Shown: piece after piece, positions 9,345 through 15,867 of the stretch
How positions within the stretch are numbered: position 1 is the first letter of the stretch
How the letters are laid out: the number at the start of each line of letters is the position of its first letter
DNA from: Pseudoselenomonas ruminantium
Lineage (GTDB): Bacteria; Bacillota; Negativicutes; Selenomonadales; Selenomonadaceae
Assembly (NCBI GenBank): GCA_902780915.1
Contig: CACZHK010000007.1
Location: 1-48,203 of the forward strand
Reading direction: 5' to 3'
Length of the DNA stretch: 48,203 bases
Position numbers and translations under genes: made by a program
Notes under the pieces: generated by a model
Databases searched by the model: none
The model's input: the letters and a program-made list of their open reading frames with translations, nothing else
Told to the model about the DNA's origin: nothing

Positions 9345-9378
9345 CTTACTGTGTTGTACGGGAATACAACACAGTAAG
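9345..9378. repeat. Perfect 14-6-14 inverted repeat upstream of the recombinase
   Basis: The arms CTTACTGTGTTGTA and TACAACACAGTAAG are perfectly complementary around the hexamer CGGGAA. Neither side carries a T tract, so it is not an intrinsic terminator. Its 34-bp length with a 6-bp centre resembles core sites of tyrosine recombinases (paired binding arms around a 6-8 bp crossover region). It could instead be an operator or 5'-UTR hairpin controlling the recombinase gene. No second full copy was seen in the window. Confidence 0.8.
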
Positions 9379-9384
9379 ATTTGG

Positions 9385-9415
9385 AGGAAAAAGCAGGTCA
9401 TGGGACTGACCTGCT
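9385..9415 (-). terminator. Intrinsic terminator after the YnbB-like gene
   Basis: 9-bp stem AGCAGGTCA/TGACCTGCT with a 6-base loop; read on the minus strand it is followed by TTTTTCC. It lies about 60 bases after the stop at 9478 and ends the three-gene minus-strand operon above it. Confidence 0.8.
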
Positions 9416-9477
9416 GTCTTTTCAATTATCTGCTTAATTTATTTTAATATCTTTTCTTCGTCATTGCAAGATTTTTA

Positions 9478-10722
9478 TCAGCCCTGCAAATCTTCGATAG
9501 CTTGAGCTGCCCCCATGATGCCGATGACGGCATGTTCAAAGGTCAGACCACCCTGGAGGTAAACATTATATGGTGCTCTTAAAGGACCATCGGCGCTGAA
9601 TTCTATGGAAGCGCCCTGCACGAAGGTTCCTGCTGCCATGATAACTTGATCGGCATATCCTGGCATATCCCAGGGCTCTGGCGTGGCAAAGGAATCTACT
9701 GGCGAATACTTCTGAATGCCTCCGCAGAAAGCAATCAGCTTCTCGGCTGAGCCCAACTCGATGGCTTGAATGATATCTCCCCGCACATCCTTTGGCAAAG
9801 GCAAAGTCTTGTAGCCAAGCTTCGCAAACATGCCGGCAGCAAAGATAGCCCCCTTGATGGCTTGGGACACCACATGCGGTGCCAGGAACAAGCCCTGGAA
9901 CAGCATGCGGTTGTTTGAGAGGCTCGCCCCCAGCTCATCGCCCATGCCAGGTGCCGTCAAGCGGTATGAAGCCAGCTCTACCAGTTTGTCCTTGCCTGCA
10001 ATATAACCGCCTGTAGGCGCTATGCCACCGCCAGGATTCTTGATCAGGGAACCTGCCATGATATCGGCACCTACTTGAGTCGGCTCCAGTACATCCACGA
10101 ACTCGCCGTAACAGTTATCCACAAAGCAGATGCAATCGGGATTTACGCGGTGTACCTCCGCCGTAATCTCCTTGATATCTTCAATAGAAAGCGGATTCCT
10201 CATGCTGTAGCCACGGGAACGCTGGATAAGGGCCAGCTTGGTATCTTTGCTTACAATGTGGTTGATATTATCAACCACAACTTTGCCATCTTCCATGGGC
10301 AGTTCCTTGTATTTGATGCCAAATTCTTTCAAGGAGCCTGGAGAGGGATTGTCGTAGCCAATAACCGTCTGCATGGTATCATAGGGCTTGCCCGTCAAGG
10401 ATACTAGCTCATCATCGGGGCGCAGGATGCCAAAGAGTACTGTGGCCAGAGCATGAGTGCCGGAGACAAACTGAGTGCGCACCAGAGCACGTTCAGCGCC
10501 AAAAATCCTGGCATACAGTTCCTCCAGTTTGCCCCTGCCTATATCATCATAGGCATAGCCGGATGTGGTATTGAAATGGCTGTCAGATACTTTGCACTCC
10601 CTCATGGCATCCAAAACCTTCAAGGTATTGGCCTCCGCTATCGCCTCAACTTTTTTGAACAGTGGCTCAGATTCCTGCAAAACCTCATTCTTTAATGACA
10701 GCAACTTCTCGGAAAATACCAA
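9478..10722 (-). CDS. YnbB-type PLP-dependent enzyme (methionine gamma-lyase family, 'aluminium resistance protein')
   Basis: 414-residue fold-type I PLP enzyme of the YnbB family, found widely in Firmicutes and annotated as methionine gamma-lyase or aluminium resistance protein; its true reaction is unsettled. Visible blocks are SGYAYDDIGRGKLEELYARIFG, the substrate/cofactor segment RTQFVSGTHALATVLFG, FVDNCYGEFV with a PLP-pairing Asp, and GSLIKNPGGGIAPTGGYIAG, whose Lys is the likely Schiff-base residue. The start is TTG at 10722, eight bases after AGGAAG. It is the last gene of a likely three-gene operon, 22 bases after the NdpA-like gene. In other Firmicutes ynbB sits beside hflX or glnR; this neighbourhood is different. 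Confidence 0.85.
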   Translation of the reverse strand: MVFSEKLLSLKNEVLQESEPLFKKVEAIAEANTLKVLDAMRECKVSDSHFNTTSGYAYDDIGRGKLEELYARIFGAERALVRTQFVSGTHALATVLFGILRPDDELVSLTGKPYDTMQTVIGYDNPSPGSLKEFGIKYKELPMEDGKVVVDNINHIVSKDTKLALIQRSRGYSMRNPLSIEDIKEITAEVHRVNPDCICFVDNCYGEFVDVLEPTQVGADIMAGSLIKNPGGGIAPTGGYIAGKDKLVELASYRLTAPGMGDELGASLSNNRMLFQGLFLAPHVVSQAIKGAIFAAGMFAKLGYKTLPLPKDVRGDIIQAIELGSAEKLIAFCGGIQKYSPVDSFATPEPWDMPGYADQVIMAAGTFVQGASIEFSADGPLRAPYNVYLQGGLTFEHAVIGIMGAAQAIEDLQG

Positions 10723-10744
10723 ACGAAAAACTTCCTTTCTTGTT

Positions 10745-11746
10745 TTAATTGCGACTTACTATGTTGGAAATATGCTTCAAGGTGATGGATAAAGTTCCAT
10801 CATCATTGTTGTTAAACTCCACATATTCGATATTATCCATGTAGTCAGTAGGGATAGTCAATTCTATACCTGTATCAGTTTTCAATTTATGTTTGCACAT
10901 TTTTTTCAAGGTGCTTTCCTGATTCATTTTAACAGGTTTTTCAAATCCTTCTTCCTGAATGGCTGCCTCAAAATCAGCTTGCATGGAAGGATTGTCTTTG
11001 AACACTTCCTTGCCTATGGCTGTCATATCAAGTTCATCGGCACTTTGCATAGTTTCAGCCACACAATTCTTGGCTGCAGCTGATAGAGAAGCTTCATTCT
11101 GCCCATATGCTTCAGCCACTTTTTTGATGGTTTTGTCCAGGCTCTTGATAGCTTCTTTTGGCGAAGGAGTCAAAGAACATTCCAGCAATATTTCTGGGAA
11201 AACAAAGATGTGGTTCCCGTCAATGGTATAGCGTTTGGCGCTAACAGAAATCTCTTGATTTTCTATATCAATAAAGGCAAATTCATCCATCTTCTGCGTG
11301 AGGTTGGGCATGATGGCGTAGTGGTTTATTATCTCATTTTTTACTCCTTTTTCTGTTTGATTGACTTGATGGATATAGCCTATATGGCTGTTGCATTTGA
11401 AGATAACTATCTGACGACGGTCATCAATGCGCACGTCCGCCATAATCAGATCAGCTGAAGCCATCTCTTCCGCATGGCAGAAAGCTTCTTCAAAGGTATG
11501 TCCCACTTCCTTGCTGAAGGAAATGAAGTCCGATTCCCCGGAAATATACGCATTGAGCTTTTCCTTGAATGAGCTATCTTCATAGAAAGTCCCAGGCTTT
11601 GCGTCCTGGCTCCCCCAGGATTTTTCTATATGTTTCAGCAGGAAAGTTTCAATGCTGTCTTTTATGGATAATTCTTCATCGGAATACACTGTCATACCAG
11701 AGCTTAAATCCATTATATGCAGTACAGCCTTATCTATGATAATCAT
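10745..11746 (-). CDS. Nucleoid-associated protein, NdpA/YejK family
   Basis: 333 residues, close to the length of E. coli YejK (NdpA). The N-terminal pattern IIDKAVLHIMDLSSGMTVYSDEEL, the central VRIDDRRQIVIFKCNS and the repeated acidic/aromatic strands fit the family; assignment is from recall of the family pattern, not a search. NdpA-like proteins are nucleoid-associated and poorly characterised, and homologues have also been reported next to mobile elements and defence genes. The gene starts inside the stop region of the upstream duplicated-domain gene (4-base ATGA overlap), so the two are translationally coupled and probably functionally linked. By eye, the region is more A/T-rich than the flanking operons, consistent with acquisition. 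Confidence 0.7.
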   Translation of the reverse strand: MIIIDKAVLHIMDLSSGMTVYSDEELSIKDSIETFLLKHIEKSWGSQDAKPGTFYEDSSFKEKLNAYISGESDFISFSKEVGHTFEEAFCHAEEMASADLIMADVRIDDRRQIVIFKCNSHIGYIHQVNQTEKGVKNEIINHYAIMPNLTQKMDEFAFIDIENQEISVSAKRYTIDGNHIFVFPEILLECSLTPSPKEAIKSLDKTIKKVAEAYGQNEASLSAAAKNCVAETMQSADELDMTAIGKEVFKDNPSMQADFEAAIQEEGFEKPVKMNQESTLKKMCKHKLKTDTGIELTIPTDYMDNIEYVEFNNNDDGTLSITLKHISNIVSRN

Positions 11747-12453
11747 GCTTTTTCCTTCTCCTTTGCCACAGCTTCTTTCAAAGCCCTTTGCCTGATTTCC
11801 TGCAAGCGCGGCACCATATATATCTGCAATTTAGCTGCTAATTCATCAAGGGTTGCAGAATCAAAATCATAATTAACATCAGGTATATCCCAGATGCGAG
11901 CCTCACCAAAAAATTCATTGCGATATATATTGTAATAAATGGTGAAATCGCTCTCAATGCTGAAGTCAACATAATTTATAAGTACATAGGAGCCGTTGTT
12001 GATTTTCTCCGGCTGTTTTGGACTTATGAAGAGATTGAACCCTTCACAGTTTTCAGGTAAAGAACAAGCATCTCCCCATTCTTCTATGCCCATTTTTAGT
12101 ACAATGCTACTTAGACTGGTAGGATTGTATGTTTCCATATCTTTCAGCAGCTTTTCGAATTGCAGGCGAAGTAGCCTTTCAAAATCTTTCAAATTAGCTG
12201 TAATGAATTCAATACGACAGAATTCAATTAAGCCTATATAGACGCGCACTTTGTATTCACGTGTTTCTTCATGATAGTAAATGACAGCTTTTTTATGCAA
12301 TTGGGGATGAATATAGCTGTAGATATCATACATACTCTCAACGATTTTTTTTTCTCTAGAAAGTTTGAAGCCATGGCACGTATCTGGCAATTCTTGCAGA
12401 TATGTCCAATCTTTTATTTCAGCCTCAACTTTTTCTTTTGTTTCTTCCTGCAT
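11743..12453 (-). CDS. Unrecognised cytoplasmic protein with a tandemly duplicated domain
   Basis: 236 residues, no family recognised and no signal peptide or membrane segment. It contains two related halves of about 95 residues: residues 16-110 and 126-220. Each half starts with a tryptophan followed by a shared block (LPDTCHGFKL in the first, LPENCEGFNL in the second), has a central IYY-containing strand pair (AVIYYHEETREYKV versus FTIYYNIYRNEFFG), and ends in a long amphipathic helix (FERLLRLQFEKLLKDME versus LDELAAKLQIYMVPRLQ). The C terminus is a charged helix rich in Lys and Glu. It is the first gene of an operon with the NdpA-like gene (4-base overlap) and the YnbB-like gene. The start ATG follows GAGGTGAG. 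Confidence 0.8.
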   Translation of the reverse strand: MQEETKEKVEAEIKDWTYLQELPDTCHGFKLSREKKIVESMYDIYSYIHPQLHKKAVIYYHEETREYKVRVYIGLIEFCRIEFITANLKDFERLLRLQFEKLLKDMETYNPTSLSSIVLKMGIEEWGDACSLPENCEGFNLFISPKQPEKINNGSYVLINYVDFSIESDFTIYYNIYRNEFFGEARIWDIPDVNYDFDSATLDELAAKLQIYMVPRLQEIRQRALKEAVAKEKEKA

Positions 12454-12482
12454 AGTAACTCACCTCACAGAAAATGTTTGGT

Positions 12483-12512
12483 TTAATATTGCGCAGAGAT
12501 TAATTCTTTCAA
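12483..12512 (-). promoter_or_regulatory. Possible promoter of the duplicated-domain/ndpA/ynbB operon
   Basis: In the 122-base gap after ribF the minus strand carries TTGAAA (12512-12507) and TATTAA (12488-12483) at 18 bp spacing, about 30 bases before the start codon. The -10 is only a 4 of 6 match, so this is tentative. No terminator hairpin was seen after ribF, so read-through from the upstream operon is also possible. Confidence 0.35.
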
Positions 12513-12575
12513 TTCAGTGTTCCTTTTGCAGGATTTTGGATATTCATAATAACCCTGTTTATTTTTTGTAAATCT

Positions 12576-13514
12576 TTAAAGAGACTCGTGTTTCAGCCAA
12601 ATGTTTTTTGCTACTTCCCTGTCTTTATACATTTGCTTGATAAGCTGCTCCACAGAGGAGAATTTCTTCTCCGGCCGTAGCAGTTGCAGAAATTGCACGG
12701 TCAACATCTGGTCATAGATATTCCTGTTGAAATCCTGGATGTTCACTTCTATACGCAGGGCGCGTTTTCCCTCGAATGTGGGATTCTTGCCGATATTGGC
12801 AAGAGCTGCATACTCCCTGCTGCCGTATATGGCCTTAGCAACATACACTCCGGATGGCAGGATTGCTCTATGCTCTCCTACTGCCAGATTAGCCGTGGGA
12901 AACCCCAGTTGCCTGCCCCTCTTGTCACCGTGTTGTACACGATCAATGATGGTCAGAGGATAGCCTAAGAAGGTGTTGGCCGAGGCCAAATCACCAGTCT
13001 GGATGCACTCCCGTACCCGAGTGCTGCTGACTGGTTTGCCGGATTGCAGCACCGTGGGGCAGATTTCTGCTTCAAATCCATAGTCTGCTCCTGCCCGCAA
13101 CAGGAGTCGCTGGGTGCCCCTGCCCCTTTCACCAAAGGTGTAGTTGGCTCCTGTCACCACATAGCGCGGGGCAAAGTGAGCCTGCAGGAGCAGCAGGAAA
13201 TCTTCTGGACTAACCTGGGAAAAGGCCTTGGTAAAGGGAATGTTCATCAGCACATCTACGCCCAGTGCCTCAAGCCTATATTGTCGCAAGAAGTTGTTGC
13301 CTATCTGGGGCGGCATCCTGTCAGGAGCAAGCACTGACAGAGGATGGTTGCTGAAGGTAAAGACCAGGGATTTGCCCCTAATATTTTTTGCGAGTTCCAC
13401 CGCCCGCCGGATAATGCTCTGATGGCCGATATGCACCCCGTCAAACATGCCCAGGGCCACCACCAACAAAGGGTATGTTCTTCTTAAATCTGCCAGCTTA
13501 TTGTATATTTCCAT
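12576..13514 (-). CDS. ribF: Bifunctional riboflavin kinase / FAD synthetase
   Basis: 312 residues making FMN and then FAD from riboflavin and ATP. The N-terminal nucleotidyltransferase half shows GMFDGVHIGHQ (ATP-binding HxGH) and the C-terminal kinase half (from about residue 180) shows GDKRGRQLGFPTANL and PSGVYVA. Size and domain order are normal. It follows truB by 20 bases at the end of the rimP operon, the usual Firmicute arrangement. The ribosome binding site AAGGAGGG lies 14 bases from the ATG, longer than usual. Confidence 0.95.
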   Translation of the reverse strand: MEIYNKLADLRRTYPLLVVALGMFDGVHIGHQSIIRRAVELAKNIRGKSLVFTFSNHPLSVLAPDRMPPQIGNNFLRQYRLEALGVDVLMNIPFTKAFSQVSPEDFLLLLQAHFAPRYVVTGANYTFGERGRGTQRLLLRAGADYGFEAEICPTVLQSGKPVSSTRVRECIQTGDLASANTFLGYPLTIIDRVQHGDKRGRQLGFPTANLAVGEHRAILPSGVYVAKAIYGSREYAALANIGKNPTFEGKRALRIEVNIQDFNRNIYDQMLTVQFLQLLRPEKKFSSVEQLIKQMYKDREVAKNIWLKHESL

Positions 13515-13534
13515 GGGAATGTCTGCTTCCCTCC

Positions 13535-14419
13535 TTAATTTCTCTCTGCTCCGTGTACCACCTTATGTGGTTTGACACTCTGATCCTTGATGCTGTAGCT
13601 TCCAATACCCAGGAAAGTACCTTCAGCATAGACCCGCAAGGGTCCTTCCGTCCCCTTATAAAATCTGTCCTTGGTGGCAAGGCCGTTTTGGAAGGCATTC
13701 ATCCTGTCCGGCCTCAGGTCATAGCGGGGCAGATGATGCAGGAATGGCTCAGGGGCGAGGACTGCATCTGCCCCCTGAGCCTCAAATTCCTCCAAGGTCA
13801 GGGAATCCTCAAGAGTAAAGTTTCCCACCTTCAAGCGCACTAGGAATGACATTAGTGCAGGAATCTCTAAAGCCTCGCCAATATCCATGCAAAGGCTGCG
13901 TATATAGGTGCCCTTGGAGCACACTACCTCTATGCGAAAACCGCCCTTCCGACAGGACAATAGTTCCAGCCTATGGATGATCACTTCTCTTGCTGGAATG
14001 TCCACATCGTGGCCTTGGCGAATAAGGTCGCAGGCTTTCTTGCCGTCAATCTTGATAGCGGAGTGAGCCGGAGGGATCTGCTTGATGGGGCCACGGAATT
14101 TTGCCAGTGCAGTCTCAATGGCAGAGGTTCCTGGCATCACAAAATTTTGCCGTTCCAGTATTTCCCCTGTATCGTCTCCGCTATCCGTGGAGATACCCAG
14201 GCTGATTTCAGCTATGTAAGCCTTGTCCGTGATTTCCAGATACTCTATCAGGCGGGCGGCCTGTCCTACAGCTATGGGCAGCACGCCTGCCGCCGCAGGA
14301 TCAAGGGTGCCCGCATGGCCCACCCGCTTTTCCTTCAGTACTTTGCGCACGAAGCCCACCACATCGTGGGAACTCATGCCGGGAGGCTTAAGCAGATTGA
14401 TAAAGCCAGATAATGCCAT
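13535..14419 (-). CDS. truB: tRNA pseudouridine(55) synthase
   Basis: 294 residues; makes pseudouridine 55 in the T-loop of tRNAs. The signature GHAGTLDPAAAGVLP carries the catalytic Asp, and the N terminus GFINLLKPPGMSSHD is typical. The ATG at 14419 overlaps the nrnA stop by one base (TGATG) and lies seven bases after GGAGG; a GTG one codon upstream is less well placed. A C-terminal PUA-like segment (LRPDRMNAFQNG) is present. Confidence 0.95.
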   Translation of the reverse strand: MALSGFINLLKPPGMSSHDVVGFVRKVLKEKRVGHAGTLDPAAAGVLPIAVGQAARLIEYLEITDKAYIAEISLGISTDSGDDTGEILERQNFVMPGTSAIETALAKFRGPIKQIPPAHSAIKIDGKKACDLIRQGHDVDIPAREVIIHRLELLSCRKGGFRIEVVCSKGTYIRSLCMDIGEALEIPALMSFLVRLKVGNFTLEDSLTLEEFEAQGADAVLAPEPFLHHLPRYDLRPDRMNAFQNGLATKDRFYKGTEGPLRVYAEGTFLGIGSYSIKDQSVKPHKVVHGAERN

Positions 14420-15405
14420 CACTTTTCCTCCCCAGCCCCTTCTGATGCTCCCGCAGTGTCGGTGGGTGAAAGCGCCTGGTCAATGGCCTGCTGCAGCAGA
14501 GCCTTGGCTTCGCCAAAAGGCTTCTCAAGACCGCAGCCTGCTGCCTTCACATGACCGCCACCGCCAAACTTCAGAGCCACAGCACTGACATCAGTACCCT
14601 TGGAACGCATGCTTACCCGGGCCTTGTCCGCTTCCTTGTACTTCATGACCACGGCAATTTCTACGCCCTCTATGACGCGGAGCATATCGATAAGCCCCTC
14701 AGTGGATTCGATGCCTTCCATGACCTCATAGCTAAGGAAAGCCCCAGCGGCTCTGCCACCGTGCCAGACTTCAATATGTTGAAGAGCAGCGGCCAATCCC
14801 TTCACATGGGAATAAGGCCGTTGCTCCAGAGATTCAGAAATCACGTGGGGTTCTGCTCCTGCTTCCAGCATTCGGGCTGCCGCTTTCATTGTGAGAGGAT
14901 TTGTGTTGGAAAAGCGGAAGAAGCCTGTATCTGTAGCTAGTCCTGTATAAAGGGACATGGCCATCTCCTTGTCAAAATCTGCCCCTGCCAGTTCCAGCAG
15001 TTGGTAGATAATCTCTGCTGTAGCAGCCCTTTCCCCGTCAAGGTAAAGCTGTTCTGTCTGACCATCATTGGTAAGGTGATGGTCGATATTGAGTACTTTA
15101 GCCTTGACAGACTCTGCCACCTTGCCGATACGATCCAGCGTGGAATCCAGTACCACTAAAAGATCAGCCTCATAGCTTCGTTCTTCCTCGGGGGCAACAA
15201 TCTTATTTGCTCCCGGCAACACCATGAAGCCCTTGGGTACCTCATCATCAATGAGCACTAAGGTCTCTTTCCCCTGTTTTTCCAGATAGCGGGACAGAGC
15301 CAGACAGGAGCCGATGGCATCACCGTCGGGATTCACATGGGCAGTGATGATTATTTTCCTGCCCTCACCCAGCACAGCCAGAGTTTCCTCAAGGGTCAGT
15401 CTCAT
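14419..15405 (-). CDS. nrnA: DHH-family oligoribonuclease / pAp phosphatase (NrnA)
   Basis: 328 residues with DHH and DHHA1 domains. NrnA degrades nanoRNAs (2-5 nt) and dephosphorylates 3'-phosphoadenosine 5'-phosphate. Metal-binding motifs in order: AHVNPDGDAIGS (residues 21-32), VLDSTLDRIG, NIDHHLTN and, in the DHHA1 domain, GGGGHVKAAGC. It overlaps rbfA by 4 bases (ATGA) and abuts truB, as in many Firmicutes. The C terminus after about residue 312 is a short Gly/Glu-rich tail. Confidence 0.94.
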   Translation of the reverse strand: MRLTLEETLAVLGEGRKIIITAHVNPDGDAIGSCLALSRYLEKQGKETLVLIDDEVPKGFMVLPGANKIVAPEEERSYEADLLVVLDSTLDRIGKVAESVKAKVLNIDHHLTNDGQTEQLYLDGERAATAEIIYQLLELAGADFDKEMAMSLYTGLATDTGFFRFSNTNPLTMKAAARMLEAGAEPHVISESLEQRPYSHVKGLAAALQHIEVWHGGRAAGAFLSYEVMEGIESTEGLIDMLRVIEGVEIAVVMKYKEADKARVSMRSKGTDVSAVALKFGGGGHVKAAGCGLEKPFGEAKALLQQAIDQALSPTDTAGASEGAGEEK

Positions 15406-15785
15406 GCTTCCTCACCCTTTGTTTCTTCTTCTCTCACAGGAGTCTCATCCTGAATCTTCAGCAACAGTTCCTGGATATGGGCGCTATAGTCCAGAGACTT
15501 GTCCACCACGAAGCTGATTTCCGGGGTGAAGCGCAAGCGTATGCGCTTGCCGATTTCCCGGCGGATAAAACCCAGAGAGGACTGTAGTCCCTGCCAGCAG
15601 TCTTTCACTTGTTGGTCGCTGCCCATCAGGCTCACATAGACTTTTGCCTCTCGCAAATCACCTGTGCATTCCACAGAAGTCACCGTTACAAAGCCGATGC
15701 GTGGATCTTTGAGTTCCCGCAGGATAATTGAGCTGATTTCCTGTTTCATCAATTCCTGTACTTTTTCCACTCGCAACTGGCTCAT
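15402..15785 (-). CDS. rbfA: Ribosome-binding factor A
   Basis: 127-residue KH-fold protein that binds the 30S subunit and helps 16S rRNA 5'-end maturation. The family core RVEKVQELMKQEISSIILREL, DPRIGFVTVTSVECTGDLREAKVYVS and LRFTPEISFVVDKSLDYSAHIQELL is intact. The start follows GAGGAGG. A strong hairpin separates it from infB, while it is translationally coupled to nrnA downstream. Confidence 0.95.
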   Translation of the reverse strand: MSQLRVEKVQELMKQEISSIILRELKDPRIGFVTVTSVECTGDLREAKVYVSLMGSDQQVKDCWQGLQSSLGFIRREIGKRIRLRFTPEISFVVDKSLDYSAHIQELLLKIQDETPVREEETKGEEA

Positions 15786-15800
15786 GGAAACACCTCCTCA

Positions 15801-15853
15801 TAAAGAAACAGGAAACGACAGGGCCTGGCTATGTGCCAGCCTGCGTTTCCTGT
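15801..15853 (-). terminator. Intercistronic hairpin between infB and rbfA (terminator-like)
   Basis: A perfect 10-bp outer stem ACAGGAAACG (15808-15817) / CGTTTCCTGT (15844-15853) encloses an inner 5-bp stem CTGGC/GCCAG with a TATGT loop. On the minus strand it is followed by TTTCTTTA, a short U-rich tail, and then the rbfA ribosome binding site. Likely a partial terminator or mRNA-stabilising/processing hairpin inside the operon. Confidence 0.7.
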
Positions 15854-15867
15854 CAAATATTCATTGC

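Noticed and set aside
9385..9415. Second inverted repeat with a 6-base centre near the recombinase, as a possible second crossover site
   Set aside because: The arm sequence is unrelated to the 14-bp arms and it is followed by a T run on the minus strand, so it is the terminator of the YnbB-like gene.
12930..12938. GTGTTGTAC, a 9-base match to the centre of the recombinase inverted repeat
   Set aside because: It lies inside ribF coding sequence, has no second arm, and a 9-base match is expected by chance in a window of this size.
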